From Thiogranum sp. (lineage in GTDB: Bacteria > Pseudomonadota > Gammaproteobacteria > DSM-19610), in the NCBI GenBank assembly GCA_030148805.1, contig JASBSS010000018.1, positions 62,001 through 126,000 of the forward strand: 64,000 nt of DNA, read 5' to 3'. The position numbers and the translations under genes are program-made. The notes beneath the pieces are model-generated. The model had not been told where the DNA came from and did not search any database. It worked only from the letters and a program-made list of their open reading frames with translations. Below are positions 55,134 through 62,416 of the stretch, in pieces (position 1 is the first letter of the stretch; the number at the start of each line of letters is the position of its first letter).

Positions 55134-55549
55134 GACTTCTATTAGTGCTGCTGGCGCTGTCGGCCGGTATCGTGTCCGCGGACGACGGCCTGGCGGTGAA
55201 AAACGCCTGGATCCGTGAAGCGCCTCCCGGCGCCAGCATGATGGCCGGCTATTTGACCATCGAGAACACCTCGCAACACGACAACGCGCTGGTCGCCGTG
55301 AGCAGCCCGGTGTTTTCCCACGTCATGATCCACCGCTCGGAGACGGTCGACGGTATCGCCCGCATGCACCACCTCGAACGCCTCCCCCTCCCGGCCGGTG
55401 GCTCGGTGGACCTCGCCCCGGGGGGCTATCATCTGATGATGCCGACACCGGCGGCGCAACCCACGGCCGGCGAGCGCATACCGCTCACCCTCCATTTCGC
55501 CGATCAGAGCGAATTGCAGGTCATGGCGCCGGTCAAAAAAAAGCCTTGA
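55130..55549 (+). CDS. PCu(A)C periplasmic copper chaperone
   Basis: A 139-residue exported protein (signal to about VSADD, residue 18). The Cu(I) site residues are visible as HVMIHRSETVDGIARMHHLE, which gives the HxnMx10MxH-like pattern, and GGYHLMM. It hands copper to SCO1 and the CuA site. The C-terminus ends KKKP. Its stop overlaps the TTG start of psd. Confidence 0.92.
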   Translation: MRLLLVLLALSAGIVSADDGLAVKNAWIREAPPGASMMAGYLTIENTSQHDNALVAVSSPVFSHVMIHRSETVDGIARMHHLERLPLPAGGSVDLAPGGYHLMMPTPAAQPTAGERIPLTLHFADQSELQVMAPVKKKP

Positions 55550-56439
55550 ACGGGGAGTCGCAGGCGGCACGGACCGCCAGCGGGTGGGATAGACTCAAAT
55601 CCTGGTGGCTGTACCCGCTGCCGCACCACGCGATTTCCCGTCTCACCTATCGGCTGACGCGGATTCAGACGCCATGGTTCAAGAATGCGCTGATCCGCTG
55701 GTTCGCCGACGCCTATCAGGTCGACTGGAGCGAGGCCCGGCACCAGCGACCCGACGATTACGCGACGTTCAACGCCTTTTTCACCCGCAGCCTGCGCGCC
55801 GACGCCCGTCCGATCGCCGGCGACGCGACGACCCTCGTCAGTCCCGCCGACGGCCGCGTCAGTCAGCTCGGTGACATCGTCGGCGATGCCATCGTCCAGG
55901 CGAAGGGTCATCAGTTCAGTTTGCAGGAACTGCTCGGCGGCGATGGCAGTCTGGCGACGGCCTTCGAGGGCGGCAAATTCATCACCGTCTATCTCTCTCC
56001 CCGGGATTACCACCGGGTACACATGCCGCTGGCGGGCAGCCTGCGCCGGACCCTGTATGTGCCCGGCCGTCTGTACAGCGTCGCCCCGCACACGGTGCGC
56101 AGCATACCGCGCCTGTTCGCCCGCAACGAACGGCTGGTCGCGGTGTTCGACACCGAGGTCGGTCCGATGGCGGTGATCCTGGTCGGTGCGATCAATGTCG
56201 CGGCGATCGAGACGGTCTGGTCCGGGCTGGTCACCCCCCCGCAACGCCCGCGCGTGGAAACGCGCGACTGGAGCGCGCAAGGCATCCACCTGGAGCGTGG
56301 AGCGGAAATGGGACGCTTCAATATGGGATCGACGGTCATTCTGTTGTTCGCCCGCGAAAGCGTGGACTGGTCGGCGCAAGTGGACGCGGAGCAGGATCTG
56401 CGCATGGGCCAGGCCATCGGCAGCCTGGCGGCCGAGTGA
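55546..56439 (+). CDS. psd: Phosphatidylserine decarboxylase
   Basis: A 297-residue membrane-bound enzyme, self-cleaved at a Gly-Ser bond to make the pyruvoyl group. The cleavage motif reads MGST (GRFNMGSTVILLF) in place of the usual LGST. Other motifs are FNAFFTRSLRADARPI, LVSPADGRVSQLG, KFITVYLSPRDYHRVHMP and VGAINVAAIETVW. It makes phosphatidylethanolamine. The start is a TTG overlapping the PCuAC stop; no other start fits. Confidence 0.93.
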   Translation: MNGESQAARTASGWDRLKSWWLYPLPHHAISRLTYRLTRIQTPWFKNALIRWFADAYQVDWSEARHQRPDDYATFNAFFTRSLRADARPIAGDATTLVSPADGRVSQLGDIVGDAIVQAKGHQFSLQELLGGDGSLATAFEGGKFITVYLSPRDYHRVHMPLAGSLRRTLYVPGRLYSVAPHTVRSIPRLFARNERLVAVFDTEVGPMAVILVGAINVAAIETVWSGLVTPPQRPRVETRDWSAQGIHLERGAEMGRFNMGSTVILLFARESVDWSAQVDAEQDLRMGQAIGSLAAE

Positions 56440-56463
56440 TACCGGCATCTCGGGCGGTCCCGA

Positions 56464-57843
56464 TCACCTGTTGTTGATCAGTATTTCCACGCGGCGGTTC
56501 GCGGCCCGACCGTCGGGCGACTCGTTGCTCGCCACCGGACGTTCCTCGCCATAGCCGGTGGCGATGATGCGGCTGGCGGCCACGTTACCCACCTCGACGA
56601 GAAAACGGGCGACATTATCGGCGCGCGCCTGCGAGAGCAACTTGTTGCTGGCGTCGCTGCCGGCCGAATCGGTATGCCCGGAAACCTCCACGTAGCTCTG
56701 GGGAAAGGTCTGCACCGCCTGGATTATCTTGTTCATGAGGGCGAAGTTGTCCGGGCCGATTTCGCTGCGCCCGGAGGGAAACCGGAAACCATGCGCGGAG
56801 ATCAGGATGTTGCGCTGCTGCTGATACACCCGCGCCTCGGCGGGACTGAACAAGGACTGCACCTTGTCGATAGCGGCGCGCTGTTCCGCGCTCAGCGACA
56901 ACTCCTGTTCGTACTGGGAGCGTTGCGCCGCCGTGTCATCGCGCTGCTGTTTGAGCTCGCGGATCGACTGCTGCAGACCCAATACCAGATCGCGATTGGC
57001 CTGGTCGAAAGGCAGCGCCGTGCCCAGCGGCGCATTGATGACGCTGAGTTGCTCCTGGTACCACAATAGCGTGTCCTCGCGACTGTAGCCGCGGCGTTCG
57101 AAATCCTTGATCAGTTCGGTAATCGCCGCGCTCTTTTGCGCCAGGAAGCGGGCCCGTCTGGCGTGCGCGTCGGCCTTCGCGGTGTGGGTGCGGTCGGCTT
57201 CGAGCACCGACTCGGCCAGGCGCATTTCCTCGGTGGCGAGCTGGAAGGTCTTGGGCGCGAATTTCGGTGCGTCCTGCTCCCGCGCCGCGGCCAAGGCCGC
57301 GGCCGCCGCCTCTACGGTGCCCTGTTTGAGGGCCGCCAGCTCCAGTTTCTCGTAACCGGCCAGCAACGTGGGCCGACGCTCCTTGGCGTCTTCCAGACGA
57401 CCGCGCTCGACCAAGCTGGCCACTTTACGAAAATCCTTTTCCAGGGTTTCGCTCTGTGACCCGAACGCGGCGGACGCCCCGGCGGCGGCCGCCCGTTTGC
57501 GCGCCTCGATCACCTCGCGAAGAATGTCGCGACTGACCGCCGCGCGCGCGCTGGCCTCCTTCAGGGCCTCGATGCCGGCCTCGGCGGCGCCATTGGCGCT
57601 GTTGGGTCGGCCGGCGGCGGCCTCGCTGAGCGCCTGCGCATAGTGACTGTCCGCGCTGCGGTAACCGTCCGGCGCCAGATCCGCGACGCCCTCTGCCGCG
57701 GCGGCCTGCAAGCGCTGGTCGAGCAGCGCGATACGTTCATAGCGCGCCCGAATTTCGTCTTCAGTCAGCTTGGGGGTGCCGGCGCAGCCTGCCAGGAACG
57801 CGAGGGCCACGAGCGGAATGCGATAGCGCAACGTCTTCATCAT
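56464..57843 (-). CDS. OmpA-family lipoprotein with DUF4398 domain
   Basis: A 459-residue lipoprotein. The signal ends in LAGC (residue about 20). A DUF4398-like domain (about 40-130) is followed by long coiled-coil-like helices (about 130-320; LEKDFRKVASLVERG, AAAALAAAREQ). A C-terminal OmpA domain (about 345-459) has FPSGRSEIGPDNFALMN, YVEVSGHTDSAGSDASN, LSQARADNVARFLVE and RIIATGYGEERPVASN, which binds peptidoglycan. It probably joins the outer membrane to the wall. Confidence 0.9.
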   Translation of the reverse strand: MMKTLRYRIPLVALAFLAGCAGTPKLTEDEIRARYERIALLDQRLQAAAAEGVADLAPDGYRSADSHYAQALSEAAAGRPNSANGAAEAGIEALKEASARAAVSRDILREVIEARKRAAAAGASAAFGSQSETLEKDFRKVASLVERGRLEDAKERRPTLLAGYEKLELAALKQGTVEAAAAALAAAREQDAPKFAPKTFQLATEEMRLAESVLEADRTHTAKADAHARRARFLAQKSAAITELIKDFERRGYSREDTLLWYQEQLSVINAPLGTALPFDQANRDLVLGLQQSIRELKQQRDDTAAQRSQYEQELSLSAEQRAAIDKVQSLFSPAEARVYQQQRNILISAHGFRFPSGRSEIGPDNFALMNKIIQAVQTFPQSYVEVSGHTDSAGSDASNKLLSQARADNVARFLVEVGNVAASRIIATGYGEERPVASNESPDGRAANRRVEILINNR

Positions 57844-58045
57844 CGGCCAGGGCTCTCCAGGTCCGTATCGAGCAAAGCGGGGCTATTCAATATAGCCCAT
57901 GCGAGACGCAAGCAGTACCCCGGCCGACAATCGGCTGCGCGCCAGCGCCGGTTTTTTGCCGGTTAGGGCACAAAGTGGGGATTCGTTGTTAACCCTCTGG
58001 CCGTCAGCGCGTTAGTCGCCTATGTGACCGCAAGAGGACCGAACG

Positions 58046-58426
58046 ATGAGAAACCTGCGCAAGACCCTGTTTATTCTGGCCCTGGGCGCCGGCAGCGCGA
58101 CGCTGGCCGGGACCACCCACGCCGGCGAGCGCTTCAGCCTGTACTACTCCACCGGCGGCTATTCGGGCCACGGCTACGGACACCGGCATGGCTACGGATT
58201 TCACGGTTTTGACCCGGCTTGGCATCACCGGCATGGAAGACACCCCCATCACGGCTACCGCGAACACCGATCGTCTCACCGTCAAGCCCATCGCGGGTAC
58301 CACCACGGGGGCCATCACCGCCGTTACGCCGAGCGGCATGACCTCTACCCGGACCGATACCGGCACCGCCCCAGGGAGCACCAACACCGGGATCGCCATG
58401 CGCATGTCTACCGCGACCGGCATTGA
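58046..58426 (+). CDS. His-rich secreted protein
   Basis: A 126-residue exported protein; the signal peptide ends at THAGE (about residue 27). The mature part of about 100 residues holds about 24 His and many Arg, Gly and Tyr (GHGYGHRHGYGFHG, HHRHGRHPHHGYREH, HQHRDRHAH). It has no defined fold by eye and is likely disordered. Metal binding (Zn, Ni, Cu) is the simplest guess. AGAGGA precedes the ATG. It lies 58 bp before the sigma-factor gene and may be the first gene of that unit. Confidence 0.72.
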   Translation: MRNLRKTLFILALGAGSATLAGTTHAGERFSLYYSTGGYSGHGYGHRHGYGFHGFDPAWHHRHGRHPHHGYREHRSSHRQAHRGYHHGGHHRRYAERHDLYPDRYRHRPREHQHRDRHAHVYRDRH

Positions 58427-58484
58427 CCGTGCCCGGTTGCCAGCGACTGGCTGCCCGGGTTGGGACAGCGTATTGTTACACCTG

Positions 58485-59093
58485 ATGGACGCCGACCCTA
58501 CCGGCGACGGGCACCTGGAAACGGCGCTGTCACTGGACAATTTTTTGCGTACGGTACAGCGCAAAGCGTATCAGGTCGCCTATGGGGCGCTGTGGGACCG
58601 CGAGACCGCGCTGGACGTCGTCCAGGACAGCCTGTTGCGCTTTGTCGACTATTACCGGCATAAACCGGCCGCGCAATGGCCGGCGCTGTTTCGCAGCGTG
58701 CTCAACAGCCGTATCAACGACCAGCGCCGCAAACGGCTGTTGGCGCGTAGCGGCCGGCGGCTGTTGTCGCTCACCGGGCTGAGCTTCGGCGCCACGCAGG
58801 CCGACGCCAAGGAGGAAGCCGAACTTCCGGCCGCGGCCGACGGACGCCCGGCGCGCACCCCTGAGCGCGAAGCAGCAAGCGGCGAACTGCGCCGGCTCAT
58901 TGACACCGCCGTGGGCGGTCTGCCGCAACGGCAGCGCCAGGTGTTTCTGTTGCGCGAGCAACTCGGCTTGAGTATTCAGGAAACGGCGGATACCCTCGGG
59001 TGTTCCGCCAACAGTATCAAGCAACATCACTTCCGTGCCCTGCGGGCACTGCGGGACCAACTGGCAGAGGTATGGCAGCATGAACGGCTTTGA
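58485..59093 (+). CDS. Sigma-70 family (ECF-like) RNA polymerase sigma factor
   Basis: A 202-residue protein. Region 2 (about 15-85) has FLRTVQRKAYQVAYGALWDRETALDVVQDSLLRF and FRSVLNSRINDQRRK. Region 4 (about 135-195) has GGLPQRQRQVFLLREQLGLSIQETADTLGCSANSIKQHHFRALRALR. No region 3 is seen. The ATG at 58485 lacks a strong ribosome binding site; an in-frame TTG at 58473 is possible. It overlaps the anti-sigma gene by 14 bp. Confidence 0.9.
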   Translation: MDADPTGDGHLETALSLDNFLRTVQRKAYQVAYGALWDRETALDVVQDSLLRFVDYYRHKPAAQWPALFRSVLNSRINDQRRKRLLARSGRRLLSLTGLSFGATQADAKEEAELPAAADGRPARTPEREAASGELRRLIDTAVGGLPQRQRQVFLLREQLGLSIQETADTLGCSANSIKQHHFRALRALRDQLAEVWQHERL

Positions 59094-59505
59094 GCAACAT
59101 CCGCATCCCGAGGTCCTGGATCGGCTGCGCGCGGGGATGTTCGACGACGATCCGCAGCAGCGCCTGCTTCTCGAACAGCACTTGAGCCACTGCCCCGCCT
59201 GCCGCGAAGCTTTCTCCTGGCCCGACCAACTGGGAACCTTCGGTGAAATCGACGAGCGACAACTCGACCGGCTGCGCCACGAGGCGCTGCGCGCGCGCGC
59301 GCCGGCAAGTCGTCGCTGGTTGCCGGCCGCCGCGGCCGCGGCGGTGTTGCTGGCCGTGTTCGCACTGGCCAACCTTGGCCATTCGCCCCCGCCACCGGCC
59401 CCGCGGGTGGCCGCCAGTGACGCGACCGTCCCCGATCTTTACGAAGATCTGGACTTCTATCTGTGGCTGGCCGACCATAAGGGAAAGCGGGATTCCTCGA
59501 CCTGA
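59080..59505 (+). CDS. Membrane-anchored anti-sigma factor (ZAS type)
   Basis: A 141-residue protein. The N-terminal zinc anti-sigma motif is HLSHCPACREAF (HxxxCxxC). One membrane span (WLPAAAAAAVLLAVFALANL, about 80-99) follows, then a short periplasmic tail (about 40 residues, DLYEDLDFYLWLADH). It should hold the cognate sigma factor at the membrane. It overlaps that gene by 14 bp. Confidence 0.87.
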   Translation: MNGFEQHPHPEVLDRLRAGMFDDDPQQRLLLEQHLSHCPACREAFSWPDQLGTFGEIDERQLDRLRHEALRARAPASRRWLPAAAAAAVLLAVFALANLGHSPPPPAPRVAASDATVPDLYEDLDFYLWLADHKGKRDSST

Positions 59506-59512
59506 CACCGGT

Positions 59513-59857
59513 ATGAAGATTAAGCGACTGATTCCCCTGGGCCTGGTTGTTTTCAGTCTCTGCGCCCACGCTTCGCCGGCCGCCACGGGCGGCGAGCGCC
59601 TGCAGCTGGCGCAGCGCGGGCAGATCCCCTGGCAATCGCTCTCGGCCGAAGAGCAGGCGGCGCTGCGGCGCTACCGGAAATCCTGGGACCACTACAGCGG
59701 CGAGCGCCAGGGCGAACTGCGCCAGGGCGCGCGACGCTATCTGCAACTGCCGCAGCAAAAACGCCGCGAAGTCGAGCAACAGCGCCGGGAGTATCGGGAG
59801 CTGTCTCCGGAGCAGAGACAGCGCCTGCGCGAGCAATACCAGCGCGAGCGGCACTGA
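59513..59857 (+). CDS. DUF3106 periplasmic protein
   Basis: A 114-residue exported protein with a signal peptide ending near ASPAA (about 23). The mature part is Gln/Arg/Glu-rich and helical: IPWQSLSAEEQAALRRYRKSWDHYSGERQ and YRELSPEQRQRLREQYQRER, the repeated W-x-x-L-x-x-x-Q pattern of DUF3106. Sigma, anti-sigma and DUF3106 in order is a recurrent module in Beta- and Gammaproteobacteria. Function unknown. Confidence 0.83.
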   Translation: MKIKRLIPLGLVVFSLCAHASPAATGGERLQLAQRGQIPWQSLSAEEQAALRRYRKSWDHYSGERQGELRQGARRYLQLPQQKRREVEQQRREYRELSPEQRQRLREQYQRERH

Positions 59858-59941
59858 CGACACCGCCCTGCCCCCGCCCTATTCACAGGGCTATGTGCAG
59901 CCGGTACAATGCTCGGCCCAGAGCGCAAGAATACCACCCCT

Positions 59942-60745
59942 ATGCATCCCATGCTGAACATCGCGGTGCGCGCGGCGCGTAACGCTGGAGAGATCATTGT
60001 CCGCCATTCCAACCGGATTGACGAACTGACCATCACCCGCAAGGACCGTAACGACTTCGTCTCGGAGGTGGATCGCCAGGCCGAGGACGAAATCATCGCC
60101 ATCATCCGCAAGTCCTACCCCGATCACGCCATCCTCGCCGAGGAGAGCGGCGAACGTGAGGGAAAGAACGATGATTTTCTGTGGATCATCGATCCGCTCG
60201 ACGGCACCACCAATTTCCTCCACGGGATGCCGCAGTTCGCCGTCTCCATCGCCCTGCAACACAAGGGGCGGCTCGAGCAGGGGGTCGTCTACGACCCCAT
60301 GCGCCAGGAATTGTTCACCGCCAGTCGCGGCAGCGGCGCCTTCCTGGACAATCGCCGGATTCGCGTCAGCAAGCAGGTCGGTCTGGCCGGCGCGCTGCTG
60401 GGCACCGGTTTCCCCTACAAGGACCAGGAACATCTTGAGACCTATCTGGCGATGTTCAAGGCACTGATCGTCGACAGCGCCGGTATCCGCCGTCCCGGAT
60501 CGGCGGCCCTCGACCTGGCCTATGTCGCCGCGGGCCGCTTCGACGGCTTCTGGGAAATCGGCCTCAATCCGTGGGACATGGCCGCCGGAATCCTGTTGGT
60601 GCGCGAGGCCGGCGGACTGGTGGGCGATTTCGCCGGCGGTCATGACTACATGAAAAGCGGCAATGTCGTCGCCGCCGCGCCCAAACTGTTCCCCGCGATG
60701 CTGCGCGAAATCCGCCCTCACCTTACGCCCGCGTTGCCTTTCTAA
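59942..60745 (+). CDS. suhB: Inositol-1-monophosphatase
   Basis: A 267-residue enzyme of the IMPase family, in which the E. coli SuhB also acts in rRNA transcription antitermination. The Mg-binding motifs are ILAEESGE, WIIDPLDGTTNFLHGMP and GLNPWDMAAGILLVREAGG. The ATG at 59942 was chosen over a frame beginning at 59909. The gene is followed by 370 bp without an obvious gene. Confidence 0.95.
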   Translation: MHPMLNIAVRAARNAGEIIVRHSNRIDELTITRKDRNDFVSEVDRQAEDEIIAIIRKSYPDHAILAEESGEREGKNDDFLWIIDPLDGTTNFLHGMPQFAVSIALQHKGRLEQGVVYDPMRQELFTASRGSGAFLDNRRIRVSKQVGLAGALLGTGFPYKDQEHLETYLAMFKALIVDSAGIRRPGSAALDLAYVAAGRFDGFWEIGLNPWDMAAGILLVREAGGLVGDFAGGHDYMKSGNVVAAAPKLFPAMLREIRPHLTPALPF

Positions 60746-61113
60746 GCGTCGTTTCGCGCTCAAGCCAGAGCGGCGATCGGCCGCTAACTGGGGAAAGCGG
60801 CGATTCGGGTTCACCTTTACGTGCGCCACCCGCCGAGACTGACAATAAAGATAACGACCAGGTGTTATGAAGCTGAGCGACAAGGCACTCCGGCTGATAG
60901 GCCGGAAACTACTGGACCGCCCGGACGCCACCCCCCTTCAGGATGAAAGGCCAAATCAGACAAGCCAGTATCGACCGGGAACGGCCAAAGGGGCGCGTCC
61001 GGCCACCGTATTGGATTTTCGCAAACCCCGACGTTAGCCCGCGTGCATGTTGTGGTCGATCGAAGGGTGCGCTAAGGTAGCAGCAACCGCCGGTTCGGTC
61101 AGGAGGTAAATGC
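60746..61113 (+). other. Intergenic stretch with a possible 56-residue gene
   Basis: This 368-base stretch holds one plus-strand frame of note at 60867-61037: 56 residues, basic, starting MKLSDKALRLIGRKLLDRP and ending TVLDFRKPRR. CCAGG lies 6 bases before its ATG, an average ribosome binding site. I recognise no family. AATAAAGAT lies just upstream as an AT-rich patch. No RNA gene or terminator is seen. The last bases (AGGAGG at about 61101) are the ribosome binding site of the next gene. Confidence 0.35.
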
Positions 61114-61455
61114 GTGAAACGTGGGCTTCTCATCTTACTGACACCCCCCTTGGCGGCCTGCCGCTTTGGCTGCGCCGGTTGCTGCGCCGCCCCCATCGGC
61201 GTGTTCTGGATTACCGCCATTGTCAGCATCAGTTACGGCCTGCTGGGCGGGCCGACTCACCTCATGGGGCCGAGCCTCAACACGATCCTGCTGGGCGCGG
61301 CTTTGTGGACGATCGCCGCTGTGTGGGCGGCGGTAACGATCCGCAGCGCCGACGAGGACCGCTGCGCCAAACGCAGCACGCGCTTTTGCCGGGGCATTCT
61401 CGCCGCCGGTGAGGAAGAGGCGGACCCCTTCGACGAAGTCCGCAAGGCCCGTTAG
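61114..61455 (+). CDS. Cys-rich small membrane protein
   Basis: A 113-residue protein of unknown family. A short hydrophobic lead ends in LAAC like a lipobox (Cys16), and three further cysteines follow in FGCAGCC (C20, C23, C24). Two membrane segments (about 28-46 and 53-73) follow, then a charged cytoplasmic tail with EDRCAKRSTRFCRG and DPFDEVRK. GTG at 61114 lies 7 nt after AGGAGG, whereas the ATG at 61110 is in another frame and too close. It converges on secF. The clustered Cys suggest metal or redox chemistry, but this is a guess. Confidence 0.72.
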   Translation: MKRGLLILLTPPLAACRFGCAGCCAAPIGVFWITAIVSISYGLLGGPTHLMGPSLNTILLGAALWTIAAVWAAVTIRSADEDRCAKRSTRFCRGILAAGEEEADPFDEVRKAR

Positions 61456-61468
61456 TTCACCACCGGGA

Positions 61469-62404
61469 TCAGGGCGAGGTGTCGACGTCCTTGCCTTCTT
61501 TTTCCAGGACCATCAGATCGGACTTGCTCACTCCCAACGCCAGCGACAGCGCGCCTGCCACGAAAATCGACGAGTAGGTACCCACAAAAATACCCACAAT
61601 CAGCGCCAGGGCGAAGGCATGGATGATCTCCCCACCCAAAAAGAACAAGGCCAGCAGAACCATCAGCGTGGTTCCGGAGGTCATCAGGGTGCGCGAGAGC
61701 GTCTGATTGATGGAGGCGTTCATGATCTCCTCGGGCGTGCCCTTGCGCATTTTGCGGAAGTTTTCCCGAATACGGTCGAAAACCACGATGGTGTCGTTTA
61801 GCGAATAACCGATAACCGCCAGAATCGCGGCCAGGACGGTGAGGTCGAACTCCACCTGCAGCAATGAAAACAAACCCAGGGTGATGGTGACATCGTGCAC
61901 CAGCGCCACCACCGCACCGACGGAGAAACGGTATTCGAACCGCAGCGCCACGTAAATCAGGATGCCGATCAAGGAGTACAGGACCGCCAGGCCACCCTGC
62001 TCGGTCAACTCGTCACCGACCTGCGGACCGACGAATTCAACCCGACGTTTTTCCACCGCCGGGTCGGCTCCGGCCAGCGCGGTCAGAACGTCCTCGCTGA
62101 GCTTGGCGCTGGCTGTGTCGGCGCGCGGCGCGATGCGGATGAGCACATCGCGCGCCGTACCGAAGTGTTGCACCTGGACGTCGTTGAAACCGGCGTTCTC
62201 CAACACGTCGCGGATGCCCCCGAGGTCGACCGCGTCGGGATAGGCGACCTCGATCAGGGTGCCGCCGGTGAAATCAATCCCAAAATCCAGACCCCGCATC
62301 GCCAGGGTGACCAGGGAACCGATCACCAACGCCAATGACAACATCATGGCAATCTTGCGCTTGCCCATGAAGTCGATTTGCGTGCCCTTGTTGAGTATTT
62401 GCAT
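61469..62404 (-). CDS. secF: Protein translocase subunit SecF
   Basis: A 311-residue membrane protein of the RND superfamily that assists SecYEG with the proton motive force. TM1 is followed by GLDFGIDFTGGTLIEV, then a periplasmic domain and TM2-6 with RFEYRFSVGAVVALVHDV and LNDTIVVFDRIRENFRK, which are diagnostic. The ATG at 62404 was chosen over a TTG four codons upstream. It follows secD by 12 bp. Confidence 0.96.
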   Translation of the reverse strand: MQILNKGTQIDFMGKRKIAMMLSLALVIGSLVTLAMRGLDFGIDFTGGTLIEVAYPDAVDLGGIRDVLENAGFNDVQVQHFGTARDVLIRIAPRADTASAKLSEDVLTALAGADPAVEKRRVEFVGPQVGDELTEQGGLAVLYSLIGILIYVALRFEYRFSVGAVVALVHDVTITLGLFSLLQVEFDLTVLAAILAVIGYSLNDTIVVFDRIRENFRKMRKGTPEEIMNASINQTLSRTLMTSGTTLMVLLALFFLGGEIIHAFALALIVGIFVGTYSSIFVAGALSLALGVSKSDLMVLEKEGKDVDTSP

Positions 62405-62416
62405 TGTGGATCCCAA

